64,000 bases of DNA from Virgifigura deserti. Its GTDB lineage: Bacteria > Pseudomonadota > Alphaproteobacteria > Dongiales > Dongiaceae. The notes beneath the pieces are model-generated. The model did no database searches. It was not told where the DNA came from and saw only the letters and a list, made by a program, of their open reading frames with translations. Shown one piece after another: positions 9,875 through 19,250 of the stretch; the stretch's first letter is position 1; each line of letters begins with the position of its first letter. The stretch spans positions 248,001-312,000 of the forward strand of contig QOZR01000004.1 in NCBI GenBank assembly GCA_003576685.1. The letters run 5' to 3'. A program made the position numbers and the translations under genes.

Positions 9875-11559
9875 GACATCTCCGGCCCGGCAGAGCGGAT
9901 GAAGGCGTTGGTAATCGGGTAGCGGCGGTCGCGGCCGAAGGCGCGGCGGGTGATCTTGACGCCGGGAGGCGCCTGGCGGCGCTTGTACTCGGCGCGGTCG
10001 AGCATTCGCCAGACGGCGTTAACTGTCGCGCGGTCATGGCCGCGGGCGACGATCTCGTCGATGGCCATATCCGCCTCCACCAGGCACTGCAGGATCGCGT
10101 CGAGCCGGTCATAGGGCGGCAGCGTATCCTGGTCCGTCTGGTTCGGCTTCAGCTCGGCCGTCGGGGGCTTCGTGATGATCCGCTCCGGCATCACGCGCCC
10201 CTCGGGCCCGCGCGCGCCCTCCGGCCGCTGCTGGTTGCGCCACCGGGCGAGCGCGAAGACGGTCGTCTTGTAGACGTCCTTCAGTACCGAGAAGCCGCCG
10301 CACATGTCGCCATAGAGCGTGGCATAGCCGACCGACATCTCGGACTTGTTGCCGGTCGACAGCACCATGGGGCCGAACTTGTTCGACAGCGCCATCAGGG
10401 TCATGCCGCGCGCGCGGCTCTGGATGTTCTCCTCCGTGATGTTCGGCGCAGAGTTCGCGAAGCTCGGCGCCAGCATCTCGTCGAAGGCCTGCATCGCCGG
10501 CGCGATCGAGACGCTGTCGAGGCGGACGCCGAGCAGGCTCGCGCAGGCAGCCGCATCCTCGAGGCTGTCGGGACTCGTGTAGGGCGACGGCATCATCACC
10601 GTCCAGACTCGCTCGGCCCCCAGCGCATCGACGGCGACGGCCGCCGAGAGGGCCGAGTCGATTCCGCCGGAGAGGCCAAGCAGAACGCCCGGAAAACGAT
10701 TCTTCTCGACATAGTCCCGCAGCCCCAGGACCATCGCGTGATAGATCTGCGCCAATCCGTTGTAATCGTCCGCGGGCGGCAGCTTGATCTCGGCCGGCTC
10801 GCAGCGCCAGCCCTCGCCCTCGCGGCGCCAGCGGGTAAGCGCGAGATGCTCGCGCCAGGAGGGAAATTGCGCGCGCAGGCTGCAATCGGCATCGAGCACG
10901 AAGGAGGCGCCGTCGAACACCAGCTCGTCCTGGCCGCCGACCTGGTTCACATAGACGAGCGGCAGCCCGGATTCGGTGATTCGCGCCACGGCGAGGTTCA
11001 GGCGCTTATCCTGCTTGTCATGCTCGTAGGGGCTGCCGTTCGGCACCAGGAGGATCTCGGCGCCGGACTCGGCCAGGCACTCGACGATGTCCGGCGACCA
11101 CATGTCCTCGCAGACCAGCACACCGAGCCGCACGCCGCGGAAGTTCACCGGCCCCTGCGGGGGGGCGGCAGCGAAGACCCGCTTCTCGTCGAACACGCCA
11201 TAGTTAGGCAGGTCGGATTTGAACCGTGTCGCCGTGATCTGACCATCGGCCAGCAGCAGGGCGGCGTTGTAGAGCTTGCCATCCTCGCGCCAGGGCGTAC
11301 CCACCAGCATCGCCGGCCCGCCATCGGCCGTCTCCGCCGCCAAGCCGCGTACTGCGGCGACACAGGCTTCCTGCAGGGTCGGGTTCAGCACCAAGTCCTC
11401 TGGCGGATAGCCGCAGACCACCAGCTCGGTGGTCAGCATCAGGTCCGCACCCAGCTCGGCTGCCTGCCGCCTGGCCGCGCGCAGCTTGGCAATATTGCCG
11501 GCGATGTCGCCAACAGTGGGGTTGAGCTGCGCAAGGGCGATGGCGAGGCGGTCGGTCAT
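9871..11559 (-). CDS. nadE: glutamine-dependent NAD+ synthetase
   Basis: 562 residues from the ATG at 11559, where conserved sequence ([18 protein letters not shown]) begins; a longer frame to 11643 lacks homology. The N-terminal nitrilase-type glutaminase domain (about 1-270) has the Glu in [13 protein letters not shown] and the catalytic Cys in [10 protein letters not shown]. The C-terminal synthetase domain (about 280-560) has the P-loop [19 protein letters not shown] and the [18 protein letters not shown] stretch. It makes NAD+ from deamido-NAD+ with glutamine as nitrogen source. It heads the nadE-gltX-cysS run. Confidence 0.95.
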   Translation of the reverse strand: MTDRLAIALAQLNPTVGDIAGNIAKLRAARRQAAELGADLMLTTELVVCGYPPEDLVLNPTLQEACVAAVRGLAAETADGGPAMLVGTPWREDGKLYNAALLLADGQITATRFKSDLPNYGVFDEKRVFAAAPPQGPVNFRGVRLGVLVCEDMWSPDIVECLAESGAEILLVPNGSPYEHDKQDKRLNLAVARITESGLPLVYVNQVGGQDELVFDGASFVLDADCSLRAQFPSWREHLALTRWRREGEGWRCEPAEIKLPPADDYNGLAQIYHAMVLGLRDYVEKNRFPGVLLGLSGGIDSALSAAVAVDALGAERVWTVMMPSPYTSPDSLEDAAACASLLGVRLDSVSIAPAMQAFDEMLAPSFANSAPNITEENIQSRARGMTLMALSNKFGPMVLSTGNKSEMSVGYATLYGDMCGGFSVLKDVYKTTVFALARWRNQQRPEGARGPEGRVMPERIITKPPTAELKPNQTDQDTLPPYDRLDAILQCLVEADMAIDEIVARGHDRATVNAVWRMLDRAEYKRRQAPPGVKITRRAFGRDRRYPITNAFIRSAGPEMS

Positions 11560-12093
11560 GTCGTCCGGCGATTTTGTCAGGAGTCGTGACAGGACAGATA
11601 TAACATGCGCGCGATCCGCACCAGGGGCGGCATGGGCCGGCAACGAGAAGGGTTGCCCTCCTCACTCGGCAAGTAAATAATGCTCAGCTCAGAACACTTC
11701 GCGACTGCAGTCAAAGCACCTTGGAAAGCCCCAGTTAGGTCGTTTTAGCGTTAATGCGCGTTCAGCCGTTTGAAAGATTTTTACGATATTATTGGAATTA
11801 TGCACATCCGAGTGCAAATTTCCTGATCACCGGGCCGAGCAAGAGACCCGGACCAGGGAGGGTCATCTTCGCGCCGACCGCGATCATTACGAGAATTGAC
11901 CGGCGAATTCTTGGGCTCGTCGGAAGCTATTCGGTCTTCAGGTGAGGCGTTGAAGGCAGAATTCTGTAGAATGACATTAACCGGGCGGGATCCCTAGGGG
12001 GTCGCGGCGATCGGATCGATCGGCTGCGGGCCCACCGCATAGGCTCGCCAGCCACCGCGCAGCGTTGGACGCCGTTGGAGGTGGAGGAGCAAG
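11560..12093. other. 534-base intergenic region, divergent promoters
   Basis: This gap separates nadE (minus) from the FIST gene (plus). The middle part (about 11680-11830) is clearly more AT-rich than the flanks, as expected of promoter DNA. A 63-codon frame at 11754-11945 has no recognisable family, codon bias or ribosome site, so I do not call it a gene. The stretch 12082-12089 (GGAGGAGC) is the ribosome binding site of the FIST gene. I see no RNA gene or mobile element. Confidence 0.5.
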
Positions 12094-13296
12094 ATGGCGG
12101 TTCGAGTTGGATTTAGCCGCAGCTTCGAGGCCGGCGCGGCTGCCAAGGCGTGCGCCGGACCGATCCGGGCGCTGGGGCAAGCCTCGTGGGGCATCGCATT
12201 CTGCGGCGGTAAGCACAATCCCGAAGCCTTCTTGAAGGCGCTAAAGGCGGAGCTGGGAGACATACCGATCGTCGGCGGGTCTGCGGCGGGCGCAATAACG
12301 CGCGCCGGCATCGGCTATGGCGGGTTGGAAACCGCCGTCGCCGGCTTCTTCGACATGGAAGAGCCGCCCTTCATCACCGTGACAAAGCGGCTTGGAGAGG
12401 GCGAACAGATGGCCGGCCGCGAGCTTGGCGAAGCTGTCAGATCGCAGGCACCGGACGGGCGCGTCGTCCTCCTCTTCTACAGTAGCGTCGCCGCGACCGC
12501 ACCACTTCGCCTTCATCCGGGAAGCCCGCTGGTCACCGGCTTCTATGAAGGACTCGGCAACGCAAAGGTGACGCTGATCGGCGCCGGGACGCTGACCGAC
12601 ATGAATCTCAGCAACAGCTGGATCTTCGACGGGACAGGAATGACGACCCATAGTGCGGTCGCGGTCGTGCTCCCGGCCGACCTGTGCGCGGAAACCGCGA
12701 TCCTGCATGGCTGCGTCCCGGTCAGCAGCTTCATGCAGATTACCAAGGTCCACGGCGCGGAGGTGTATGAGCTCGACGGGCGCCCGGCAGTCCAGGTTCT
12801 CGAAGGGATGCTCGGCATCGACTTGGGATCCTGCGGCGCGCAGGAACTGTCCCTCATCGCGACCTTGGGCGAAAAGCATGGCGACCGGTTCGCGCCATAT
12901 GACGAGAACGCCTATGTCAATCGACTGATCCTGAACGCGAATCCGAGCACGGGGTCGATCACGCTCTTCGAGCCTGATTTCAGCAACGGGGCAATCGTCC
13001 AGGTCATGTCGCGCGACAACGCCCTGATGATCGAGTCGGTGCGAAAGGGCACCGAGGAGATCCTGCGCCGGACCGCCGGCCGGGACGGACAGGTGGCGCT
13101 TTATATCGACTGTGCCGGACGGGCGAGCGCACGCAGCGGCGCACCGGTCGAAGAGGCTGACGTCATGCTGCAGAGCTTCAAGTCGGATATGCCGCTGATC
13201 GGACTCTACTCAGGCGTCGAGATCGCCCCCGTGAACGCTCAGAGTCGTCCGCTCGATTGGACAGCGGTTCTCACCGTCCTCTATCGTGGCGGATGA
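12094..13296 (+). CDS. FIST domain sensory protein
   Basis: 400 residues with FIST_N (about 25-215) and FIST_C (about 225-385) domains. Typical stretches are IVGGSAAGAITRAGIGYGG, VTLIGAGTLTDMN and the C-terminal LIGLYSGVEIAPVN. FIST domains are small-ligand sensors; the Pseudomonas member NosP binds heme and nitric oxide and controls the co-encoded kinase NahK. Here the next gene is also a kinase and overlaps by 4 bases, so this is probably its sensor subunit. Whether heme is bound cannot be seen. GGAGGAGC gives a strong ribosome site 4 bases before ATG. Confidence 0.88.
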   Translation: MAVRVGFSRSFEAGAAAKACAGPIRALGQASWGIAFCGGKHNPEAFLKALKAELGDIPIVGGSAAGAITRAGIGYGGLETAVAGFFDMEEPPFITVTKRLGEGEQMAGRELGEAVRSQAPDGRVVLLFYSSVAATAPLRLHPGSPLVTGFYEGLGNAKVTLIGAGTLTDMNLSNSWIFDGTGMTTHSAVAVVLPADLCAETAILHGCVPVSSFMQITKVHGAEVYELDGRPAVQVLEGMLGIDLGSCGAQELSLIATLGEKHGDRFAPYDENAYVNRLILNANPSTGSITLFEPDFSNGAIVQVMSRDNALMIESVRKGTEEILRRTAGRDGQVALYIDCAGRASARSGAPVEEADVMLQSFKSDMPLIGLYSGVEIAPVNAQSRPLDWTAVLTVLYRGG

Positions 13297-14648
13297 TGAT
13301 TCCGGCGGATACCCCGATGTCGCATGACCGGCTCGTCCAGGAGCTGGATTACTATCGTCGTGAATGCAATGATCTCGGCGCGCGCGTGCTGCGCCTGCAA
13401 GAGGAGCAGAGCCGGGCCTTTCGGGAGGCGCGGCGCAGCCGGACGGTGGCCAGGCTGATCCGAGAGGCCTACAAGCTCGTCGATCGAACCAACGAGATCG
13501 ACGAGATCGGCGCCTTGATGCTCGATATCATCGTCAACAATACGATTTGCGACCGTGCCGCCTTCCTCCAGCGCAAGGGGCGCGACGAATTCGCGGTCAC
13601 CCACCTCGTCGGCTTCGAGGACGAAAGGACACCGACGACGCTCGTCCTCCCCTCCGCGCCCCTCTTCTTCTACACGACCTCGCAGACGCCGATGGAGTCG
13701 CCCGCCAGCGAGCTGACGCGGCTTCTCCGGCTGCCCTATGTCCTCTGGGCCTTCGACGCCGGCAGCGCCTTCGCCCTGATCCTGGGGAACCGCTCCGAAG
13801 GCAATGTGAGCCGCCCCTTCGAACCGGGGGACCAGGAGCTGATCGAGGGCGCGCTCAGCGTCTATGCCGATATCGTCTATCGGAAGCGGACGGAGGGCGA
13901 TCTCCGAGCGGCGAAACGCGAGGCCGATACGGCGCGCGCGGCGCAGGCATCCTTCCTTGCGAGCCTAAGTCACGAGCTCCGGACGCCGCTCAACGCCATT
14001 ATCGGCTTTTCCGAGGTGATTCGAGATCAGATCCTCGGCCCGAACGGCAAGCTGAAGCATCAGGAATATGCCGCGCACATCCACGACAGCGGCACGCATC
14101 TTCTCTCGCTGATCAACGACATCCTCGACCTTTCCAAGCTGGAGAAGGAAGGGGAAATTCCGCTCAATGAGGAGGGCTTCGACGTTACGGGCGTCGTGGA
14201 CCGGGCGGTCAGGGACGCGTTGCCGATTGCGCAGGAGAAGGGCCTCTCGGTCGAAACATCAATCCCCGCGCAACTGCCACAGCTCTTCGCCGATCCCCGG
14301 CGCATCAGACAGATTCTCACCAACCTCCTGAGCAACGCAGTCAAGTTCACGCCCAGCGGCGGCAAGATCGTGCTCAGCACCCGAATCGAGGATCGTCAAG
14401 GCTTGTTGATCGAGATCGCGGACACCGGCATCGGGATGACCGCGCAGGAGATTCCGCGGGCGCTCGCGCCCTTCGGCCAAATCCAGAATGTCTACAGCCG
14501 CGAGCACAAGGGCACCGGTCTGGGACTGCCGATCTGCAAGGCGCTTGTCGAACTCCATGGCGGCAGCTTCGAAGTCGCCAGCGTACCGGGACAGGGAACC
14601 ACCGTGACGATTCGGCTGCCGCCCGACCGCCTCGTCCCCTCCCCTTGA
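13293..14648 (+). CDS. sensor histidine kinase coupled to FIST protein
   Basis: 451 residues, no membrane segment. The order is an N-terminal coiled coil (about 10-62), a GAF-like region (about 65-200), a dimerisation/phosphoacceptor domain with His227 in SLSHELRTPLNAIIGFSEVI, and an ATPase domain with N box LTNLLSNAVKFTPSGG, G1 ADTGIGM and G2 KGTGLGLPIC. It therefore needs a partner for sensing, and the ATGA overlap with the FIST gene fits that. No response regulator is encoded nearby. Upstream in-frame TTG (13257) lies inside the FIST gene and was not chosen. Confidence 0.92.
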   Translation: MMIPADTPMSHDRLVQELDYYRRECNDLGARVLRLQEEQSRAFREARRSRTVARLIREAYKLVDRTNEIDEIGALMLDIIVNNTICDRAAFLQRKGRDEFAVTHLVGFEDERTPTTLVLPSAPLFFYTTSQTPMESPASELTRLLRLPYVLWAFDAGSAFALILGNRSEGNVSRPFEPGDQELIEGALSVYADIVYRKRTEGDLRAAKREADTARAAQASFLASLSHELRTPLNAIIGFSEVIRDQILGPNGKLKHQEYAAHIHDSGTHLLSLINDILDLSKLEKEGEIPLNEEGFDVTGVVDRAVRDALPIAQEKGLSVETSIPAQLPQLFADPRRIRQILTNLLSNAVKFTPSGGKIVLSTRIEDRQGLLIEIADTGIGMTAQEIPRALAPFGQIQNVYSREHKGTGLGLPICKALVELHGGSFEVASVPGQGTTVTIRLPPDRLVPSP

Positions 14649-14680
14649 GATCAGCCCGCTCGTTGAGATCAGCCTGCTCG
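14645..14680 (+). repeat. 18-base tandem duplication
   Basis: Two copies of TTGAGATCAGCC(C/T)GCTCG lie head to tail at 14645-14662 and 14663-14680 with one mismatch, followed by a third partial unit GAGATCAGACC. The first copy includes the kinase stop codon. It lies between convergent genes. Confidence 0.7.
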
Positions 14681-14692
14681 ATCAGATCGAGA

Positions 14693-15889
14693 TCAGACCC
14701 CTTTGTCCTGAATGGCCGGGGGCTCAAAGACGGATAGCGTTTCCAGGGTTCCGTCGATCGCGGTGAAGAGCCCCCAATACTCGAAGTAATTGATCGGGAA
14801 TCCGGCGCAGCCCTGATCCTGATCCTTCTGCCGTTCGTGAATGTAGCTCGCCCATCGCTTGGATGCCGGCCGGCGGTGATGATAGTCGTGGCAGGGCGCA
14901 TCGCCGACGAGCACGAACACCCTCACGAAGAGATGCACCGTCAACATCTCCGCCCACCATCCGCCCCAGGCCAGGACGCCGGCCAAAGAGGCCGGCCGAC
15001 AAGCGGGCAGGGCGGCTCCCGGAAAGACGCCCGCCGTCGCGTTTGAGATGAACTCCTTGTTCCGGGCTTCGACCAGCTGCCGGTGCGGAAAGCGGTGCTC
15101 GCACAGGATTCTCAGTGCGGTCGCGATCTGGAAGAGCACCGTGAAGGGAATCAACCAGACGACGGCGAATTCCAGGAAGACTCCGGCGCCCCAGGCCGTT
15201 GCGATCACGGCGGCCCAGAACGCCGCGCCGGCCCAGTTCTGAACGCGGTCATGGGTGAGAAGGCAGCTCTGCACGCGCAGGACGAAAAGGCGGAAGTGGG
15301 ACATCGGCGATAGAAGGGAACTGATGACGCGGTGGTACAGCTCCTCCTTCGCGAGGCCCGGCTTCAATCCGCAAGATCCGAAAAGGAATTGGGCGAACTC
15401 GTCCTCCTCGGTCAGCAGCCGCTTCGCGCTGTGATGCAGCATATGCTCCTTCTGGTAGACGTCGAAATGCTTGATCAGAAGAAAGACGGAGAGGACCGAT
15501 CCTAAGCGGCGATTCCGCTCGCGCGTTCCGAGCACCGTTCCGTGCGCGCAGTGGTGGTAGATGGTGACCTGCAGCTTGCCGAGCCCCGCCGTCGTGACAA
15601 TCAGGGCAACCGGCAGGAAGACCATCAGAAAGAGTGGTCCGAGAAGAATCGCGACGCTCAGCGCAACCCCGGCGAGCAGGCAGACGATCGCCGTCACGAA
15701 ATGATAGATCGCCGTATGCGCGCGGTACGCCTCGCCGGGCGCGGGCTTCGCCGTGAGCCAGGTCAAGAAGGGTTGAACCGCAGCTGGCAGTCGACGCGCC
15801 ATCTCCAGACGTGGATCCGATCGCGCCGCGTCAACAACGCCGGACGTATCCCGTGTTGCTGTGCTCCAGGCATCTGCCGCGATGCTCAT
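14693..15889 (-). CDS. membrane fatty acid desaturase family protein
   Basis: 398 residues with four or more hydrophobic stretches. The three histidine boxes of the membrane di-iron desaturases are present: HHCAHG near residue 116, KEHMLHHSAK (HxxHH) near 150, and HDYHHRR (HxxHH) near 342. The family introduces double bonds or hydroxyl groups into acyl chains or carotenoid-like lipids in the inner membrane. Regioselectivity and substrate cannot be assigned. It is convergent with the kinase gene and has an unusual AT-rich inverted repeat in its promoter region. Confidence 0.85.
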   Translation of the reverse strand: MSIAADAWSTATRDTSGVVDAARSDPRLEMARRLPAAVQPFLTWLTAKPAPGEAYRAHTAIYHFVTAIVCLLAGVALSVAILLGPLFLMVFLPVALIVTTAGLGKLQVTIYHHCAHGTVLGTRERNRRLGSVLSVFLLIKHFDVYQKEHMLHHSAKRLLTEEDEFAQFLFGSCGLKPGLAKEELYHRVISSLLSPMSHFRLFVLRVQSCLLTHDRVQNWAGAAFWAAVIATAWGAGVFLEFAVVWLIPFTVLFQIATALRILCEHRFPHRQLVEARNKEFISNATAGVFPGAALPACRPASLAGVLAWGGWWAEMLTVHLFVRVFVLVGDAPCHDYHHRRPASKRWASYIHERQKDQDQGCAGFPINYFEYWGLFTAIDGTLETLSVFEPPAIQDKGV

Positions 15890-15925
15890 CGGAGCCCCCC
15901 ATGCCCAAGAAGATCGTTATAATTT

Positions 15926-15963
15926 AGCTAAAATGTACCTCATTATGGGAAAGAATTTTAGCT
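15926..15963 (-). promoter_or_regulatory. AT-rich inverted repeat upstream of the desaturase gene
   Basis: AGCTAAAAT (15926-15934) and ATTTTAGCT (15955-15963) are perfect 9-base complements with a 20-base spacer, 37 bases upstream of the desaturase start. A possible -10 (TATAAC on the minus strand) lies at 15921-15916. The placement suits a repressor or activator site, such as one responding to temperature or acyl chains, but no regulator is encoded beside it. Confidence 0.45.
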
Positions 15964-16334
15964 TAATTTTGCCCTTATTCTTGACAAATGAGAAAGTCCC
16001 TTGAGAATCAATGGCGTTCCATTAATGTTCTCCACTGCATTTCATAATTGCCGCCGCAGCCGAGACGAAGGCGACTGGCTCCCCAGCTGCGGCACCGATG
16101 ACATGAAGGCAGGACGGCTGCAAATCGACACACGCGCGACGCGCTGGGCGCGCCTTCACCATCGCCCCGATGATCGATGTCGACCTGCAACCTGGGATTG
16201 ATAAATGACACGTTGGCGATAGCAGGCCGACGCCCTCAAACGCCTACCGCATCACCTGGCCAAACGGGTCCATGAATTGTTGCCGCGGAACCGGACCGCA
16301 CCGACGGAGATCATGCCGGCCGTGTGAAGAGAGC
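15964..16334. other. non-coding stretch between desaturase promoter and DUF6429 remnant
   Basis: Short frames of 60-70 codons on both strands lack ribosome sites and recognisable sequence. The left end (to about 16030) is AT-rich. TTGACA occurs at 15981-15986 on the plus strand but without a convincing -10. I see no RNA gene or repeat. Confidence 0.4.
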
Positions 16335-16542
16335 TCAGAAGAGGTCTTTCGCCCGACGCAGCCCCTCTTCGGTCAGGATCACCGATTTCGACCTGCTTCA
16401 CCGGATCCGCAATCATCCCCTTCCGGCGCAAGCAATCCAACATATTCCAGCCGAAGCCATTCCAAGCGCGATGTTCGTCGTGAAGGGTCGGTCATAAAGG
16501 CGCAAGAGCCGCATCGTCGATCGTCTCCGTATCGATCTCCAT
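16335..16542 (-). pseudogene. broken DUF6429 family gene
   Basis: Reading down from the ATG at 16542 gives MEIDTETIDDAALAPL, then a TGA stop at 16494-16492, then PTLHDEHRAWNGFGWNMLD and CLRRKGMIADPVKQV in the same frame. The match then continues one base out of frame as KSVILTEEGLRRAKDLF, ending with TGA at 16337-16335. As I recall the family, intact members read LLWLTLHDEHRAWKGFDW and end KSVVLTEEGL; the internal stop would be a TGG-to-TGA change. One nonsense and one frameshift mutation make this a recent pseudogene. DUF6429 function is unknown. Confidence 0.72.
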
Positions 16543-16576
16543 GCGACAACCCCATCACCCGACGCCGGGCCGTACC

Positions 16577-17323
16577 CTACCCGGCATTCAAGATCACGAC
16601 TTCGACGCGGCGGTTCATCTGCCGCCCCTGGCTGGTGCTGTTGACGGCGACCGGGGATATTTCGCCGAGCCCTTGCGTCTCGATGCGGCTGGGATCGACG
16701 CCGTGGATAACGAGAGCGGTGCGAACGGCTTCGGCCCGCTGCTCCGACAAAGCGAGGTTGTAGGCATCGCTGCCGGTGCTGTCCGTATAACCCTCGATCC
16801 GCACCTTCTGCTCGGGGTGATCGTTCAGGAAAGTCGCGAGCTGGTCGATCGTGGACTGAGCGCCCGGGGCCAGCTCCGCACTATCGGTGCGAAAGAGGAA
16901 ATTGCTGAGCGTGACCACGAGCCCGCGGGATGTCTGTTCCGCCCGCAGGGCCGCAAGCTCCTGCTCCAACTGCTGCGTGCGTGCGGTCTGATCGGCGGTG
17001 AGGATGGCCTCCCGGGTCTGGCTGAAGGCCGCCGTCTCCTCTGCGACAGCGACCTGTTGGGAGGCCAGATAGGCGCGGTGGGCCGCCTCGTCTTCCTCGC
17101 CCTCCTCCTGGGCGGCTTCCGCGCGGCTCAGGAGAGCTCTGGCCTGATCCAGCTCGCTCGTTGCGTGCTCGACGACGGCCGGGTCCTGCGTCGCGGCGTT
17201 GTAGCTGCTTTGCGCCCGCTGCACTGCAGGATTTGGCCCCGAGGTGGCGCAAGCGCTCAGCGCAATCATCGCAATAAGCGGCACCGCTCGTGCGAGTGGG
17301 CCGAGGCTATCGGACAACAGCAT
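16577..17323 (-). CDS. OmpA family lipoprotein with DUF4398 domain
   Basis: 248 residues from the ATG at 17323, preceded by GGGAGAT; a TTG seven codons earlier is the alternative. The signal sequence ends in a lipobox IALSAC, so the protein is likely an outer-membrane or periplasm-facing lipoprotein. Residues about 40-125 form a helical DUF4398 region rich in Ala and Glu. Residues about 135-248 form the peptidoglycan-binding OmpA domain, with IEGYTDSTGSDAYNLALSEQRA and the closing NRRVEVVI. It likely ties the outer membrane to the cell wall. The next gene upstream, 62 bases away, encodes a smaller DUF4398 lipoprotein. Confidence 0.88.
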   Translation of the reverse strand: MLLSDSLGPLARAVPLIAMIALSACATSGPNPAVQRAQSSYNAATQDPAVVEHATSELDQARALLSRAEAAQEEGEEDEAAHRAYLASQQVAVAEETAAFSQTREAILTADQTARTQQLEQELAALRAEQTSRGLVVTLSNFLFRTDSAELAPGAQSTIDQLATFLNDHPEQKVRIEGYTDSTGSDAYNLALSEQRAEAVRTALVIHGVDPSRIETQGLGEISPVAVNSTSQGRQMNRRVEVVILNAG

Positions 17324-17385
17324 TGCCAATCTCCCATCTCCCAAAAACCTGCGGAGTCGCCCTGACTGGGCTATTCATGGTCTGG

Positions 17386-17805
17386 TCAGGGCAAACCTGC
17401 TTCGGGCGTTTCATAGAGATCCGGCTGCTCGCGCTGGATCTCCTCGAGCGTCGTATCGCCCTCCTGAACAAGCGTCAGCACGGCTTCGGCCGCCGCCGTG
17501 CGCGACATTGCGGAGGCGAGGCGAGCATCGATTTCGGCCTGCTCCGCCAAGCGGCGGGCATCGGTATAGTGCTCGTCGCGGTTCGCCGCCTCGGCCTGGG
17601 CGAGCTTCTCTCGAGCGAGAATGAACTGCTGCGGCGCGCGTTCGGCGGCGCCGTCGCGCGTCGCCTCGTCCATGGCCGAGCGCGCGAGCGCCAGCTCCGT
17701 CTCGGGCGGCGTTCCCCCGGCGCAGCCGGCGAGCAGCGCCGCGCCGGCGACCGTCACGAAGATACGGCCGCATGCCTGCATTCTGCCGAACAGAACCGTC
17801 TTCAT
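17386..17805 (-). CDS. DUF4398 domain lipoprotein
   Basis: 139 residues from the ATG at 17805, with GAGG about ten bases upstream. The signal peptide ends in GAALLAGCAGG, a good lipobox. The mature part is a predicted helical DUF4398 domain with the repeating pattern ARSAMDEATRDGA, AREKLAQAEAA and ARRLAEQAEIDARLA. Tandem DUF4398 lipoprotein and DUF4398-OmpA genes are a common pair in proteobacteria. The molecular role is unknown, but an envelope-structural function is likely. Confidence 0.82.
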   Translation of the reverse strand: MKTVLFGRMQACGRIFVTVAGAALLAGCAGGTPPETELALARSAMDEATRDGAAERAPQQFILAREKLAQAEAANRDEHYTDARRLAEQAEIDARLASAMSRTAAAEAVLTLVQEGDTTLEEIQREQPDLYETPEAGLP

Positions 17806-17924
17806 GATGCGCACCTCGCCCTCTGCATTGGCCCGTAACAAGAAAACTCGAACAGCCGAAATATCGAACCTGCACGCGGCGCCGTCGTCTTGCCGAATCG
17901 GCACGGCTGCACGATCGATCTCTA

Positions 17925-17944
17925 AAAGACTCTAGTAAGTCTTT
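17925..17944 (-). promoter_or_regulatory. inverted repeat upstream of DUF4398 operon
   Basis: AAAGACT (17925-17931) and AGTCTTT (17938-17944) are perfect 7-base complements around CTAGTA, 120 bases upstream of the lipoprotein start. It may be an operator or simply a small hairpin; no regulator is adjacent. Confidence 0.35.
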
Positions 17945-18094
17945 CCGCAAGCGCGACCCGCACCGACACTCGATTTGGCGATAAAAATCGTGGCAGGCGT
18001 CGGTAGAGAAGCCATGCCGGCGCGTACTCTCGATGAGCGGGGGATCTCTTCGCGTTCTGCCGGCTGAGCCAAGGAAACGCGGCCCCGCCCGTCC

Positions 18095-19213
18095 CTACTT
18101 CCGCAGCAGGAACTCGCGGCCGGCCTTCACCAGGGATTTGCCGTCATATTCGATGATGTCGGCGGTGGCATAGGTTTCGGTCCAGCGCTGCGGCAGGTAG
18201 GAGCCGGTACCGATCACGTCGATCGGCGCGCCGGCCTCCGCCATCACCTTGCATTTGGCCGGGTCGAAGCCCGAAGAAACGACGATCTTGACCTTGGCGT
18301 AGCCGTTCTTGTCCAGCACCTCGCGCAGATGGTGAATCGCCGCGGCGGAGACGCCGGCGCCGACCAGATAGCGAAGCTCGGCTTCGTTGCGGTAGCCGCG
18401 GATCGCCCGCGGTGCATGATGCTCGAGCACGGCGTAGGAGGCGGAAGGGTCGAGGCCCTCGATGAAGCGGCTGCCCGGCGTATCGAGCCGCATCGACACG
18501 CGGCCCTGCGCCACCAGCTCTGGAAAGCGGCGGCACACCTCCAGCGAATCCGTCACCTCGCGGCCGAAGAAATCGACCAGCACGGTGAGATCGTCGTCGG
18601 GGAAGGCTTCGTGGAACATCTCGGCGGCGCGCAATGTCGAGCCGGCATAGCCGATGAAGGCGTGCGGCATCGTACCCTTGGCGCCCGTCTGGCCGAAATA
18701 ATGTGCCGTGGCGGCGGTCGCGTTGGCGGTGAAGCCACGGGCGTCCACCTTGCGTTTGGCCCGCGCCGAACCGACGCTGGCCGCATAGGCCATGATCTCC
18801 GCCATCTCCAGCCCGGCGCAATGGCGCGCATCCATCGCCAGGAAGGCGACCTTCGGCAGGTCGGCGCACATGGTGTAGGCGTTGAAGGCGGCGACGCAGG
18901 CGGGCCCCAGCTTCTGCAGCAGGATGGTTTCGAGGTCGACCAGATGATAGAGCGAACCCGTGATGTAGAGGATCGGCTCGCCGGCGCCGACCCACTTGCC
19001 CTCTGGATAGTTGAGCTCGATCTTGAATTCGGTGCCGCGTGCCGCGGCGACCTCGTTCAGCCAGTCGACGGCAAGCCGCGGCGCCGAGATCACCGGCCGG
19101 CGCATGAAAACCGCATAGGTGACCGTCTTGTCGCCGAAGCGCCCGACCGCCTCCCTGGTGCGCAGGAAGTAGTGATCGGTCCAGGCGGGTATCTCGCTGA
19201 GGTCGGGCTGCAT
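18095..19213 (-). CDS. pncB: nicotinate phosphoribosyltransferase
   Basis: 372 residues from the ATG at 19213, where conserved sequence begins. Family features include TDHYFLRTREAV at the N-terminus, YPEGKWVGAGEPILYITGSL, DARHCAGLEMAEIM and the phosphate-binding KIVVSSGFDPAKCKVM near the C-terminus. The enzyme joins nicotinate and PRPP to nicotinate mononucleotide in NAD salvage, with ATP stimulation. It lies 37 bases after aroG on the same strand and could share its transcript. It also complements nadE in this window, though the two are not linked. Confidence 0.85.
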   Translation of the reverse strand: MQPDLSEIPAWTDHYFLRTREAVGRFGDKTVTYAVFMRRPVISAPRLAVDWLNEVAAARGTEFKIELNYPEGKWVGAGEPILYITGSLYHLVDLETILLQKLGPACVAAFNAYTMCADLPKVAFLAMDARHCAGLEMAEIMAYAASVGSARAKRKVDARGFTANATAATAHYFGQTGAKGTMPHAFIGYAGSTLRAAEMFHEAFPDDDLTVLVDFFGREVTDSLEVCRRFPELVAQGRVSMRLDTPGSRFIEGLDPSASYAVLEHHAPRAIRGYRNEAELRYLVGAGVSAAAIHHLREVLDKNGYAKVKIVVSSGFDPAKCKVMAEAGAPIDVIGTGSYLPQRWTETYATADIIEYDGKSLVKAGREFLLRK

Positions 19214-19250
19214 GGCCACCCTTTCGGGCCCCGCCTTGTCCCTTACGAGG

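Noticed and set aside
11754..11945. 63-codon frame in the nadE-FIST gap
   Set aside because: AT-rich promoter-like DNA, no ribosome site and no recognisable sequence.
16335..16542. Selenocysteine or programmed frameshift in the DUF6429 gene
   Set aside because: There is no known selenoprotein in this family, no visible insertion structure, and two independent lesions are simpler as decay.
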